Below are positions 16,170 through 24,340 of a DNA stretch of 64,000 bases, piece by piece. The notes beneath the pieces are model-generated. The model worked only from the letters and a program-made list of their open reading frames with translations. It searched no databases and was not told the origin of the DNA. The stretch comes from Pedobacter ginsenosidimutans. Lineage in GTDB: Bacteria > Bacteroidota > Bacteroidia > Sphingobacteriales > Sphingobacteriaceae. Numbering within the stretch: the stretch's first letter is position 1; each line of letters opens with the position of its first letter. The stretch lies in NCBI RefSeq assembly GCF_001442625.1, contig NZ_LMZQ01000001.1, forward strand, positions 310,001-374,000. Direction: 5' to 3'. The position numbers and the translations under genes were made by a program.

Positions 16170-17951
16170 TTATTCAACAATCAATCCGTCCAGTTTGTCT
16201 TTCGATTTCGCCAGCTGCTCATATAATCCTTTTAATTCTCCAGATGCCTGATCTGCAACCTCGGCAAAAAGTTTTTTATAATAATTAATCCCTTCGGCCA
16301 ACTGTAATTTGAATCCGTTTAACTGTTTTATTTTTTTATCGCTGAAATTTTGAAGCTGCTGTTTGATATCTTCCTGAAGATAATCGATATAAAGATTGAG
16401 CTCTTTGATGAATATATGTGGCCGTTCTACCTGCCTCAACAGGTTAATTTTCCCGTAAATATGACCGACCATTTCATCCAGTGAATACACATCAGAAAAA
16501 TAGGCCAGGTTTGGCCCCGGGCAAATGGCTACTGCGGTACTTTCTTTTGGTTTAGCCATGTCATATTTCAAATAGGTAGCGGCACATAAGCCTTCGCAAA
16601 GGCAAACTTTTTCGGTTACCAGGTTAAACTGTTTTTGGTAATCTTCTACTGACAGGCCGGCAGTTTTGAGGCTTTTGATTTTTAAGTGCTGATATTCGCG
16701 GGATGCCGTACAGATGGCTTGCTCAGTAAATTCGGTATTGTTGCAAAGAAATTTCTTGGTACACGGGCTTCCTGGCCTGCCCTTCTCAATTCTTTCGACC
16801 CGCTGTTTTTCTATACTGCTGTTTTTAAAATTATTAAACTGAATACCCAGCGGAGAAGCTCCACTTAGATAAAAATCGCTTTCTGTTGAGCTGGCCAATT
16901 GCGCCAATGTTTCGGCATCTACATTCGTTACTTCTGGTACCAATAGGAATGGGCTTCCCCAACCTGTGGCATCGAGATTATAATGTTGGAGGAGGAAATC
17001 GTGTTCTGCAGCCGTACCAATCCCCCCCTGAACACTGATCCACTGTTTAGGCTGTTTTTCTGTTCGGATTTCCTTTTGCACCAATGCAGATTGGTACATT
17101 TTAAAAAGCTCCGCAAGCATATCGTTTTTTTTGAGCTTAAATTCTTCCAAAATCGGCCCCAGTAAATAGCCTTCTGTTGCAAATGCATGGCCACCACAGT
17201 TTAAGCCCGACTCTATCCTGAATTCTGAAACCCATAAACCCTTTTTCGCCAAAAATTTAGCCTGGATCAGTGCTGACCTGAAATCGCTTACTTTTAAGAT
17301 GATTTTCTTTTTCAGCTTGCCATTTTCATCTGGGAAAAAGTCTTCAAAATTTTCCATATAGCTGTATAATTTCGGGTTCATACCAGCAGAGAGTACAACC
17401 GAGGCGTTTAGTTTACTTTCGGCAAAACCACGGAGTGCAGCTAATGCATCGGTATTGATATCACCCGAATATTCGCCATCAACATAATTCATTTTATCTA
17501 CCTTGGCCATAATGTTCACATCAATGGCTCCTACCCGCATCGCATTTTTTAGAAGCGCCTGGAAGGTCTGCTTGGTTTCACCTTCAGGATATTGCAACAT
17601 CAGGTCATAGCCATGCTTTAATTTAGCAGTATCGGGCAATAGCTCAAAATAACGGCAAATATCATTACCAGTGGCAAAATCCTGTTGTTTTAGGGCTTTA
17701 AAATCGCTGGCTATGGTTTCCCACAAAAAGTTGAGGTAGGCCGTGATGCGTTTACTCCGGCTATCGGTTTCACCTTTGGGAATCGCTTCGAAATGAATCT
17801 GGCGGTTTTTTGAATGAAAAGCACGCATGCGCTCAATCAGTTCGTCATCAACAATAGAGAGTACGGATGAAATACCGTACCTGGCAACTTTTAATGGGGT
17901 ATCGATAGAATAGCCCAAGCCCAATACGGGGATATGGAATGAATGTGGCAT
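16170..17951 (-). CDS. Uncharacterised 593-residue protein with a Cys cluster, in the oxygen-response operon
   Basis: I do not recognise this family with confidence. The first ~380 residues contain patches that recall TIM-barrel flavoenzymes of the nitronate monooxygenase type: FRIESGLNCGGHAFATEGYL, then VQGGIGTAAEHDFLLQHY, then LLVPEVTNV. From ~390 to ~480 there are eight Cys in short motifs (SPCTKKFLCNN, AICTAS, KVCLCEGLCAA, AICPGP), suggestive of a metal or Fe-S centre. The last ~100 residues are helical and charged. It leads the operon with the PAS kinase (58 bp downstream) and REC-Crp gene and is transcribed from a Crp-like promoter, so a role in micro-oxic metabolism is inferred. Confidence 0.8.
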   Translation of the reverse strand: MPHSFHIPVLGLGYSIDTPLKVARYGISSVLSIVDDELIERMRAFHSKNRQIHFEAIPKGETDSRSKRITAYLNFLWETIASDFKALKQQDFATGNDICRYFELLPDTAKLKHGYDLMLQYPEGETKQTFQALLKNAMRVGAIDVNIMAKVDKMNYVDGEYSGDINTDALAALRGFAESKLNASVVLSAGMNPKLYSYMENFEDFFPDENGKLKKKIILKVSDFRSALIQAKFLAKKGLWVSEFRIESGLNCGGHAFATEGYLLGPILEEFKLKKNDMLAELFKMYQSALVQKEIRTEKQPKQWISVQGGIGTAAEHDFLLQHYNLDATGWGSPFLLVPEVTNVDAETLAQLASSTESDFYLSGASPLGIQFNNFKNSSIEKQRVERIEKGRPGSPCTKKFLCNNTEFTEQAICTASREYQHLKIKSLKTAGLSVEDYQKQFNLVTEKVCLCEGLCAATYLKYDMAKPKESTAVAICPGPNLAYFSDVYSLDEMVGHIYGKINLLRQVERPHIFIKELNLYIDYLQEDIKQQLQNFSDKKIKQLNGFKLQLAEGINYYKKLFAEVADQASGELKGLYEQLAKSKDKLDGLIVE

Positions 17952-17975
17952 GGTGTTTCGTTATGTAATCTGAAG

Positions 17976-18116
17976 TTGCATCATAAAGATAGATTTGTGA
18001 TCCTGTCCAAAGGACTCCTACGGAGAGCCTGTCGAAGGACCTGTTTAAATACCCTTTAAGGTGTTTCGACAGGCTCAACATGACAGCATCTGAGGTAAAT
18101 CGCCTTTATGATACAC
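17976..18116. mobile_element. MITE/REP-like element, copy A, in a 5' leader
   Basis: Ends are imperfect inverted repeats: TTGCATCATAAAG at the left, and at 18104-18116 the complement of GTGTATCATAAAG. Inside, AGCCTGTCGAA (18026-18036) and TTCGACAGGCT (18065-18075) form a perfect 11-bp stem. The internal word CCTGTTTAAAT...GTTTCGAC and the block GTCCAAAGGACTCCTACGGAG recur in the copy at 61988-62177, the second one inverted. No coding capacity. It sits between the promoter near 18138 and the ATG at 17951. Confidence 0.65.
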
Positions 18117-18134
18117 TCTCAATGGTTTCGACAG

Positions 18135-18142
18135 CAAAACTA
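18135..18142 (-). promoter_or_regulatory. -7 promoter box (TAGTTTTG) of the 593-residue protein/PAS kinase/REC-Crp operon
   Basis: An exact TAnnTTTG box on the minus strand, with its centre 55 bp from the palindrome centre at 18193.5. Transcription from here would give a leader of about 180 nt that contains MITE copy A. Confidence 0.65.
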
Positions 18143-18182
18143 TTATAGTTGAACTGATCTGGAGATGATGCCAGTCAAAACG

Positions 18183-18204
18183 AAAAGTGAGGGAGATCAC
18201 TTTT
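18183..18204 (-). promoter_or_regulatory. Crp-like operator, perfect palindrome
   Basis: AAAAGTGA-N6-TCACTTTT, both half-sites identical to those at ccoN. It is followed by TTTTT-type sequence on the plus strand and could be mistaken for a terminator of the Nim-like gene 55 bp away, but the shared spacing to a -7 box argues for an operator. Both roles are possible. Confidence 0.75.
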
Positions 18205-18258
18205 TAACGATTTATGACATGCCTTCAGAAAGTTTGGGGTATATTTTGCTAAAACCGC

Positions 18259-18714
18259 TTATTCAACACTATCGTTTATCTCAAATCGACCTGTTTTAAG
18301 GTGAAAGATAATTTTGAACACGATAATATCTTCATCATAAGTATCTTTCTTGCCAGTTCCATGCGATGGTTGCTCCGAAGGAGTATTGGTTAAAGGCATC
18401 ATCTTATGGATAATCCCCTGAAGTACTCTTTGTTTTTCTGTTGCATCGGTAATTTCTTCAAATTTGCCCCAGCAAACCACACTCTTCCAGTTAAAAGTAT
18501 CACGAATCTGATCGGTCTGAAAGCATACCTGAGGATTACTTTTCATCATCCTGATTTTTTGCCCAGGAGCAGAATGAGCATAAACCGTGCTGCTGCTGTA
18601 CACATAATTGATGGGCACTATATAACTTACCCCATGTGCATAGCAGGCCAAACGGCCAATATATTGTTCTTTAAGGAGCTTTTCTATGTCCTCTTCTTTT
18701 AATATCCCTAACAT
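18259..18714 (-). CDS. Pyridoxamine 5'-phosphate oxidase-like flavin-binding protein (NimA-like)
   Basis: 151 residues. The N-terminus EEDIEKLLKEQYIGRLACYA and the following SYIVPINYVY are typical of the split-barrel PNPOx-like/Nim family. Family members bind FMN and reduce small molecules. It is 32 bp downstream of an alcohol dehydrogenase gene and probably in an operon with it and the universal stress protein. This USP/dehydrogenase/Nim grouping is often part of anaerobic or redox-stress regulons. The substrate is unknown. Confidence 0.85.
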   Translation of the reverse strand: MLGILKEEDIEKLLKEQYIGRLACYAHGVSYIVPINYVYSSSTVYAHSAPGQKIRMMKSNPQVCFQTDQIRDTFNWKSVVCWGKFEEITDATEKQRVLQGIIHKMMPLTNTPSEQPSHGTGKKDTYDEDIIVFKIIFHLKTGRFEINDSVE

Positions 18715-18746
18715 CTTCTTATTATTAAATATTGATTAATAAACAC

Positions 18747-19781
18747 CTAATCAGCAGAGATATTCAGAACAATCCGTCCCTCAATCTCACCTTTTTTCAT
18801 TTGATCGAACACATTATTGATGTCTTCGAGTTTTGCCTCTTTAACCTGCGCCCTTACCTTTCCATCTACTGCAAATTCGATGGCTTCCTGCATATCTTTT
18901 CTTGTGCCTACAATAGAACCCCTGATTGTTATTCTGTTCAAAACGGTATCGAATATGGGAAGGTCAAAACTGCCCGGAGGTAGTCCGTTTAGTGATAAAG
19001 TACCTTTTCTGCGTAATGCCGAAAGCCCTTGACTGAAAGCAACAGGTGTTACTGCAGTAACCAATACGCCATGCATACCACCAGTTTGTTTTTTAAGAAA
19101 TTCACCAGGGTCATGTTCTAGCGCATTAACAACAATGTCTGCCCCCAGTTTTCTGGCCATTTCCAGTTTATCGTTTGAAATATCAATCGCGGCAACCTGA
19201 AAACCCATGGCCTTTGCATACTGAACCCCAAGGTGGCCGAGCCCGCCAATACCTGATATGGCTACCCACTCACCAGCTTTTGCATCAGTTTCTTTTAAAC
19301 CTTTATATACGGTAACCCCGGCACAGATAATGGGTGCCATTTCTGCAAAATTTATATGCGAAGGGAAATGGGCAACGTATCTCGAATCGGCAATTACATA
19401 CTCTGCAAAACCTCCATCAACACTATAGCCTCCATTCTGCTGCTCATAGCATAACGTTTCCCAACCTGTTAAACAAAATTCGCAACAGCCACAGGCACTG
19501 TACAACCATGGTACACCAACTACATCACCTTCTTTAACACTTTTAACATCGTGACCCATTGCCGCCACCAATCCAATGGCTTCGTGGCCTGGCACCAATG
19601 GCATTTTTGATTTTACCGGCCAGTCGCCATTACAGGCATGAAGATCGGTGTGGCATACCCCGCATGAAATTACCTTAACCAAAATCTCGTATTGATTGAG
19701 CGGTCTAACCGGAAGTTCTTCTATAGCCAGTGGTCCTCCATATTCATGGATAACTGCGGCTTTCATTGTTTTAGGATACAT
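18747..19781 (-). CDS. adhP: Zinc-dependent alcohol dehydrogenase (AdhP type)
   Basis: 344 residues of the medium-chain dehydrogenase family. The catalytic zinc site is CGVCHTDLH (~40) with GHEAIG. The structural zinc loop has Cys in CGCCEFCLTGWETLC. The NAD loop is GIGGLGHLGVQYAKAMG (~170-190). Reduces aldehydes or oxidises alcohols in the cytoplasm. Either the ATG at 19781 (MYPKTMKAAV) or the one at 19766 could be used; I keep the longer, which is common in related genomes. Likely co-transcribed with the universal stress protein 54 bp upstream and the Nim-like gene downstream. Confidence 0.92.
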   Translation of the reverse strand: MYPKTMKAAVIHEYGGPLAIEELPVRPLNQYEILVKVISCGVCHTDLHACNGDWPVKSKMPLVPGHEAIGLVAAMGHDVKSVKEGDVVGVPWLYSACGCCEFCLTGWETLCYEQQNGGYSVDGGFAEYVIADSRYVAHFPSHINFAEMAPIICAGVTVYKGLKETDAKAGEWVAISGIGGLGHLGVQYAKAMGFQVAAIDISNDKLEMARKLGADIVVNALEHDPGEFLKKQTGGMHGVLVTAVTPVAFSQGLSALRRKGTLSLNGLPPGSFDLPIFDTVLNRITIRGSIVGTRKDMQEAIEFAVDGKVRAQVKEAKLEDINNVFDQMKKGEIEGRIVLNISAD

Positions 19782-19835
19782 ATATGCTGTTTAACAATAG
19801 ATTGTAAGAATTGAATTTTATCTGGTGAAGCGCCA

Positions 19836-20711
19836 CTACATCGGAATGTTATGTGATGGCGGTAAAACCAAAAGTGGGATCTGAATATGATCCGACATGT
19901 TCAGGGTATAGCTGCCTTTAAGCAACTGATGAAAAAAACCGTGTTTTCGGTGCACCATAGTAAGAATATCGATCTGTCCGTTTTCTACGATCCAATCTAA
20001 ACCTTCTTTAATCCGTTCGCTGTTTATATGCCTATAGTAGATGTTTCTATAGTTAACCCGATCGGCAACCCGGTTTAAAAAATCTTCGGTGATATGTTTA
20101 TCAACTTTTGGGTCTGATTTTGCATTTCCGGTATGTGTAATGAGTATATCGGCATTAAAAGGTTTTGCAAATTCGGCAAGTGTACATAAAACATGGACAT
20201 CACTATGGCTAAAATCTGTGGCAAAAGCAATTTTTTTAGGTTTCTTAAACCGATATCCGGCAGGAATAAGTAAAACAGGTATTTCCTGCTCAATAATTTT
20301 TCTGGCAACACTGCCCATAAGCGTTTTGGTTAGCTTATCTGCGCGGTTTAGTCCAGCCACAACGAGGTTCATTTTACACTCAGTAAAATATTTACTAACC
20401 TCTTGTTCAACCTCTCCACGAACAGATTTCCCAAACACTTCTGCTTTAAAACCAAACTCATGATGCGCCTTTTTATATTTTTCTTCAACTTTTTCAACCA
20501 GTTTGCCTAAGGCCTTTTTAGCATCATCTTCTATCAGCTTATATTCTTCAAGCGGCCATACCAGAGATGCGGCAGCAGGAGAAAACTCAGGAACCTGAAA
20601 AACATTTAACAGTTCTACCCTGGCACCAATACCATGGGCCAGATCAGTTGCATAATCGGCTGCGTTCTCTGCAGTTGCAGAGAAATCAACAGGTACCAGA
20701 ATTTTTTTCAT
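19836..20711 (-). CDS. Universal stress protein with two UspA domains
   Basis: 291 residues comprising two tandem Usp folds: ~1-145 (MKKILVPVDFSATAENAADY) and ~150-285 (KKIAFATDFSHSDVHVL). The first domain ends with LMGSVARKIIEQEIPVLLIP, close to the G2xG9xG(S/T) ATP-binding pattern; the second has LLKGSYTLNMSDHIQIPLLV. Such genes are often induced with micro-aerobic genes. It is first of the USP-adh-Nim run. Its upstream 223 bp contain no convincing Crp-like palindrome or exact -7 box. Confidence 0.92.
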   Translation of the reverse strand: MKKILVPVDFSATAENAADYATDLAHGIGARVELLNVFQVPEFSPAAASLVWPLEEYKLIEDDAKKALGKLVEKVEEKYKKAHHEFGFKAEVFGKSVRGEVEQEVSKYFTECKMNLVVAGLNRADKLTKTLMGSVARKIIEQEIPVLLIPAGYRFKKPKKIAFATDFSHSDVHVLCTLAEFAKPFNADILITHTGNAKSDPKVDKHITEDFLNRVADRVNYRNIYYRHINSERIKEGLDWIVENGQIDILTMVHRKHGFFHQLLKGSYTLNMSDHIQIPLLVLPPSHNIPM

Positions 20712-20934
20712 AATGGGTCTTTTTTGATAGGTATAAAGTTTGTAAAAACCTTATGTTAAAAATATGAGCAGCATCAGTTATTAAAATGATTCTCCCGGTG
20801 TTACCATTTAAGTGCCCGATCATTATTACGATATGCTAAAGAAATATTTAGACTAATTATCATTACCACAAAAAAAGATTAAATCATTATGCTTTCCGTA
20901 ATTTCAATGTTTCAAAATTATCCCATTATACAAG

Positions 20935-21300
20935 ATGAGTGTCCATATAGGCTTAATGATCTGGAAGGAAATGAAGCAGAAAGATATCTCTGTTTCAGAC
21001 ATTGCCGCCGCCCTTGAGATCAGCAAAACAAAAACGCAGGAGATGCTGAATACCGCAACGATCGATATTCTTACTTTGGTCCGCGTAAGTGAAATCCTGA
21101 ACTACAATTTTTTCAGCTACTACGAAAATGGAAAGGTTTTCTCTAAGATAGAGTTACAGGAAAAAAACCGACTAACAGCAGAAGTCGACCGGTTGAAGGC
21201 TTTGCTCAATGAAAAGAACAAAGCGCTCGAACTTCAGGAAAGGTTAAATAAGATTCAGCTCAGTACGATTTCACTGTTGGAAAAAGGGCAGTTTAGATAA
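20935..21300 (+). CDS. Small HTH-like protein with a coiled coil
   Basis: 121 residues. Residues ~8-60 resemble a Xre-type helix-turn-helix (MKQKDISVSDIAAALEISKT, then MLNTATIDILTLVRVSEIL). Residues ~75-110 are a Leu/Lys/Glu-rich coiled coil (LTAEVDRLKALLNEKNKALE). Proteins of this size and layout are common in Sphingobacteriaceae as hypothetical regulators. It stands alone on the plus strand, divergent from the stress-protein run and convergent with the YceI operon, 24 bp from its end. DNA binding and targets are unproven. Confidence 0.7.
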   Translation: MSVHIGLMIWKEMKQKDISVSDIAAALEISKTKTQEMLNTATIDILTLVRVSEILNYNFFSYYENGKVFSKIELQEKNRLTAEVDRLKALLNEKNKALELQERLNKIQLSTISLLEKGQFR

Positions 21301-21324
21301 ACACAATACACTAAGACACCTGAA

Positions 21325-21915
21325 TTACCCTGCCCGTTCCATTTTTAAAAAGAAAGCCACAACCAGTTGATCTTTAGCCCGGATGATCCTGCCTATTTTT
21401 TGTGGAGGAATCAGATGAAAATCAGAAAAATTAATGGCTTGTTGTCCTATTAGCTCAATAGTGCCTCGTTTAACGTTTATCTGATAACAGATTTCGAATC
21501 TTTTTAATACCCCTGATAGGGTGATCTCCACATCACCCTTAACAAAACTATTCTGACTTTCGGAAGGGATTTCCTTTAAGGACAGGAATTTGATCTTTAG
21601 GACTGGAAACCTGTTCTCCTGCAGTGTATTTAGTAGCTGTTTAGTCATCATCGCACTGTTACAATCAAAATTTTTCACCTCCAGATTTAAGATTCCTGAA
21701 AGCGCAATATGGTCTGTTTTATCCTTCGAAACCAGAACGGTATCGGTTTTCGGATAACGCAGGATTACACAGGAAAAGCGGTTTATATTGGTAGATCCAT
21801 TAACAGTGAGCATACTGTTTTCGCTCACTACCCATTTCGAGGTACTTTTGTTTTTCCCTGCAGGCCTCAAGCCGGCCAACAGCAAAAAAAGAATAGTTAA
21901 CAGTAGCTTCATCAT
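21325..21915 (-). CDS. YceI-like lipocalin-fold protein (diverged)
   Basis: 196 residues from the ATG at 21915 (MMKLLLTILFLLL); a longer reading would need a TTG. An N-terminal signal peptide ends near residue 20. The body shows the YceI pattern in diverged form: LTVNGSTNINRFSC, LNLEVKNFDC, NRFPVLKIKF, KGDVEITLSGVLKRFEI. YceI proteins are periplasmic barrels that bind isoprenoid-type lipids. It is last in the YceI-barrel-YceI operon, 47 bp after the barrel gene. Confidence 0.75.
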   Translation of the reverse strand: MMKLLLTILFLLLAGLRPAGKNKSTSKWVVSENSMLTVNGSTNINRFSCVILRYPKTDTVLVSKDKTDHIALSGILNLEVKNFDCNSAMMTKQLLNTLQENRFPVLKIKFLSLKEIPSESQNSFVKGDVEITLSGVLKRFEICYQINVKRGTIELIGQQAINFSDFHLIPPQKIGRIIRAKDQLVVAFFLKMERAG

Positions 21916-21962
21916 GATTTTTAGAGGCCGGAACAAACCGCTCCAGCCAAATGGTTTACTGG

Positions 21963-23279
21963 CTAAAATCCTACAACAGCCTGGATTACATAACCTTTGA
22001 ATTTTCCTCCGCTGCGGAAATCTGCAGTCGGAAAATCTTTATATTTCTGGCTCACATACTCACCTTTTAACAATATGTTTTTGGTCATAAACCATCCCGC
22101 AGCAAGGGCAATACGATCTATTTTTACGTCACCTGCATAGGTTACAGCAGGTGTAGTTCCGGCAGCTGCCACATTAGGCATTGCAGCGGTAACCACATTG
22201 TATTTTGCCCCAACAAAGAAGTTTTCTGTTTTTCCGAACCTATATACACCATCTATCGCCATTTGCTCAGCTCCGCGGCTGCTTGTCTCTGTTTTTGATC
22301 TGCCTTTTGCATTTTCATAAGTTGCAAACAGTTCCAGTCCCTGAAATTTTATAAAAGCGTTTAGCTGAAGAGCATTCACTTTTTTAGTGAAGCCAGGGTT
22401 AAACCGTCCGGAGAAAGCATTGGTGGTATTTACGGCGCCAACTTTTTCCAGTACCATAAAATAGTTCGAGCCGGTACGGTCGCCGCCATATAAGGTCTGT
22501 CCGCCTGAACTGTTATTGCTATAATAAGAGGCAGCAAAACGCACCCTCAAATCGCTGTTCAATTGTTTATCAAAGCCCCCTTTTACATAAACGGCTGGCG
22601 ATTTGTGCACATTTGCATCCTGGGGAGTTGCGATCAGGCTATCGATATTACCTTTGATCATTCCATTTGAAACACCGATTAAACCAAACAGCGCATTTTT
22701 TCTCACCAAAACTTCTCCGCCTATTTCGGTTGTAAAGCCATCCATGATGTAGTTTTCAATAAACGGGTTATAAATCGTTTGCCCGCCATCCGACCTGCGG
22801 AAATGCTGATCGCCATAATTGATTTCCATGTGTCCGATTTTGATGGTTGTTACCGACATAATATCTTCCCACAATTTGCCTTTGAACGGCAGCTTATCAA
22901 ACTGGATATATCCACCCTTTACCCAGGTTTCGTTGTGGTGGCGGGAAGAAAGATAGCTCGTAAGATTCAGCCTGATCCCATCTGAGAGTTGTACATCCAT
23001 GAACAGATTGGCATTGGCAGTATTAAAACCCGGGGTTATTTTATATAGTCCGCCCGATGTGTTTTCATGTTTCAGCCCCTGAAAAGACTGGGTAAATCCA
23101 GCACCAAAACGGACTTTTATTTTATCAAACACGGCATTGCTATCTTTTGGTGCTTCAAAAACATTAATACCTGATTTATCGTAAGGTCTCAGATTGGACA
23201 CCTGTGCCTGTAACCCAAAACTATACGAACTTATAATTGCTACTACGAGGGTCGAAACTAGTGTAAATTTATTTTTCAT
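21963..23279 (-). CDS. Outer-membrane beta-barrel (porin-like) protein
   Basis: 438 residues. The signal peptide ends around residue 25 (FGLQAQ). The remainder alternates hydrophobic and polar residues in strand-sized stretches with aromatic girdles. It ends GYVIQAVVGF, the C-terminal aromatic typical of outer-membrane barrels. Patches such as KIGHMEINYGDQHFRRSDGG recall porin-like proteins annotated near YceI genes. The solute is unknown. It is flanked by two YceI genes in one operon (23 bp after the first, 47 bp before the second). Confidence 0.8.
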   Translation of the reverse strand: MKNKFTLVSTLVVAIISSYSFGLQAQVSNLRPYDKSGINVFEAPKDSNAVFDKIKVRFGAGFTQSFQGLKHENTSGGLYKITPGFNTANANLFMDVQLSDGIRLNLTSYLSSRHHNETWVKGGYIQFDKLPFKGKLWEDIMSVTTIKIGHMEINYGDQHFRRSDGGQTIYNPFIENYIMDGFTTEIGGEVLVRKNALFGLIGVSNGMIKGNIDSLIATPQDANVHKSPAVYVKGGFDKQLNSDLRVRFAASYYSNNSSGGQTLYGGDRTGSNYFMVLEKVGAVNTTNAFSGRFNPGFTKKVNALQLNAFIKFQGLELFATYENAKGRSKTETSSRGAEQMAIDGVYRFGKTENFFVGAKYNVVTAAMPNVAAAGTTPAVTYAGDVKIDRIALAAGWFMTKNILLKGEYVSQKYKDFPTADFRSGGKFKGYVIQAVVGF

Positions 23280-23302
23280 GATTTTATCTTAGTGATGAAC
23301 TG

Positions 23303-23920
23303 TTATTTTGCTACTGATGTTTTAACATAGTCGAACTCGAACTGGACAACGAGGTTATTCCCCACTTTCATCGCGCCAAGCATAAAACTTGGTGGTTCAA
23401 TACCATAGTCGGTCAGCATTAATTTTTCACTGCCATGACAACTGATGGAACCATCTGCATTTACCAAAGCCATTACCTTCATTGAAAGACTTTGTGTTTT
23501 CCCGGCAATGGTCAGGATTCCGGTGGTCTGAATCGAATACCTTTTTGCCTGTACCATAGTAACTGTTGCAAAAGTGAGCTGATAGCTTATCTTAGGAAAC
23601 TCAGTTGCGTTAAGTGTTTTATAGGTTCGGCCATCCATAGCAGATTTACCGCTTTTGAGGCTCTTTGCCGCCAGGGTAAATTTTAGGGCTGTTACATCTG
23701 TCATTTCACCACGGGCATTGAAGTTAAATGTACCTGTGCTTTCGAACTGTTTGGATGTCATCGACCAATCGTGGACATTGGATGTGCCCGTTACCTTAAC
23801 TGAATTGCTGGCTGTTTGCGAAAGCTGATATGTTGTTTGCGCCACTGTTACCAGCGGTGAGAGCATAAACAATATGGTAATAGGTCTGATTTTTTTCTGG
23901 AATATGTTAAATGTTTTCAT
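23303..23920 (-). CDS. YceI-family periplasmic protein
   Basis: 205 residues with a signal peptide (residues 1-27, ending VTVAQ). Family patches: VKVTGTSNVHDWSMTSKQFE, MDGRTYKTLNATEFPKISYQ, GILTIAGKTQSLSMKV. YceI-like proteins bind polyprenyl lipids in the periplasm. It is the first gene of a three-gene operon with a barrel protein and a second YceI-like protein, and has a Crp-like operator/-7 promoter like that of ccoN. Confidence 0.9.
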   Translation of the reverse strand: MKTFNIFQKKIRPITILFMLSPLVTVAQTTYQLSQTASNSVKVTGTSNVHDWSMTSKQFESTGTFNFNARGEMTDVTALKFTLAAKSLKSGKSAMDGRTYKTLNATEFPKISYQLTFATVTMVQAKRYSIQTTGILTIAGKTQSLSMKVMALVNADGSISCHGSEKLMLTDYGIEPPSFMLGAMKVGNNLVVQFEFDYVKTSVAK

Positions 23921-23948
23921 AGCAGGGTTATTGGATTAAACTGTTGCT

Positions 23949-23956
23949 CAAACCTA
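23949..23956 (-). promoter_or_regulatory. -7 promoter box (TAGGTTTG) of the YceI operon
   Basis: An exact TAnnTTTG box on the minus strand, with its upstream edge 36 bp before the ATG at 23920 and its centre 54 bp from the centre of the palindrome at 23996-24017. Confidence 0.65.
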
Positions 23957-23995
23957 CCCTGTTCTGCGTCAAATTTTATGAGGCGCACCAGATTG

Positions 23996-24017
23996 AAAAC
24001 TGATAGTCATCACTTTT
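23996..24017 (-). promoter_or_regulatory. Crp-like operator upstream of the YceI operon
   Basis: AAAACTGA-N6-TCACTTTT on the plus strand; 15 of 16 half-site bases match the ccoN site. Centre 86 bp upstream of the ATG at 23920. In the rest of the 420-bp gap (24018-24340) I see only a near -7 match, TAACTTTA at about 24304-24311, for the plus-strand peptidase gene. Confidence 0.75.
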
Positions 24018-24340
24018 CAACCACATCAACATCCTGAAAACCAATAATATAATTTCTAAAAATGGCTTTTAGGCTAAAGTTCAGCTGATTTCACTCCAAA
24101 CTGTAGCCTCAACTATTTGCCATCCAGTATCAAAGGCATTGTAAAAGTTGACCAAAATACATCCAATCAGGTAGGGTCCGGACCTTTTAATTTTTACATC
24201 TGATGAGGTCTTGCTTTGTATTATACCTGCGCTGCCATTCATAAATTTTAATGCAATTTTGATTATGCAATTAAACCAGGGGCCATGCGATCAAAAAACC
24301 TGTTAACTTTAATATATTAGTGTTCAATCAAATTACTGTA

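Noticed and set aside
20782..20803. A fifth Crp-like operator upstream of the universal stress protein
   Set aside because: Only the left half (TAAAATGA) resembles the consensus; the right half (CGGTGTTA) does not, and there is no TAnnTTTG box at 54-55 bp.
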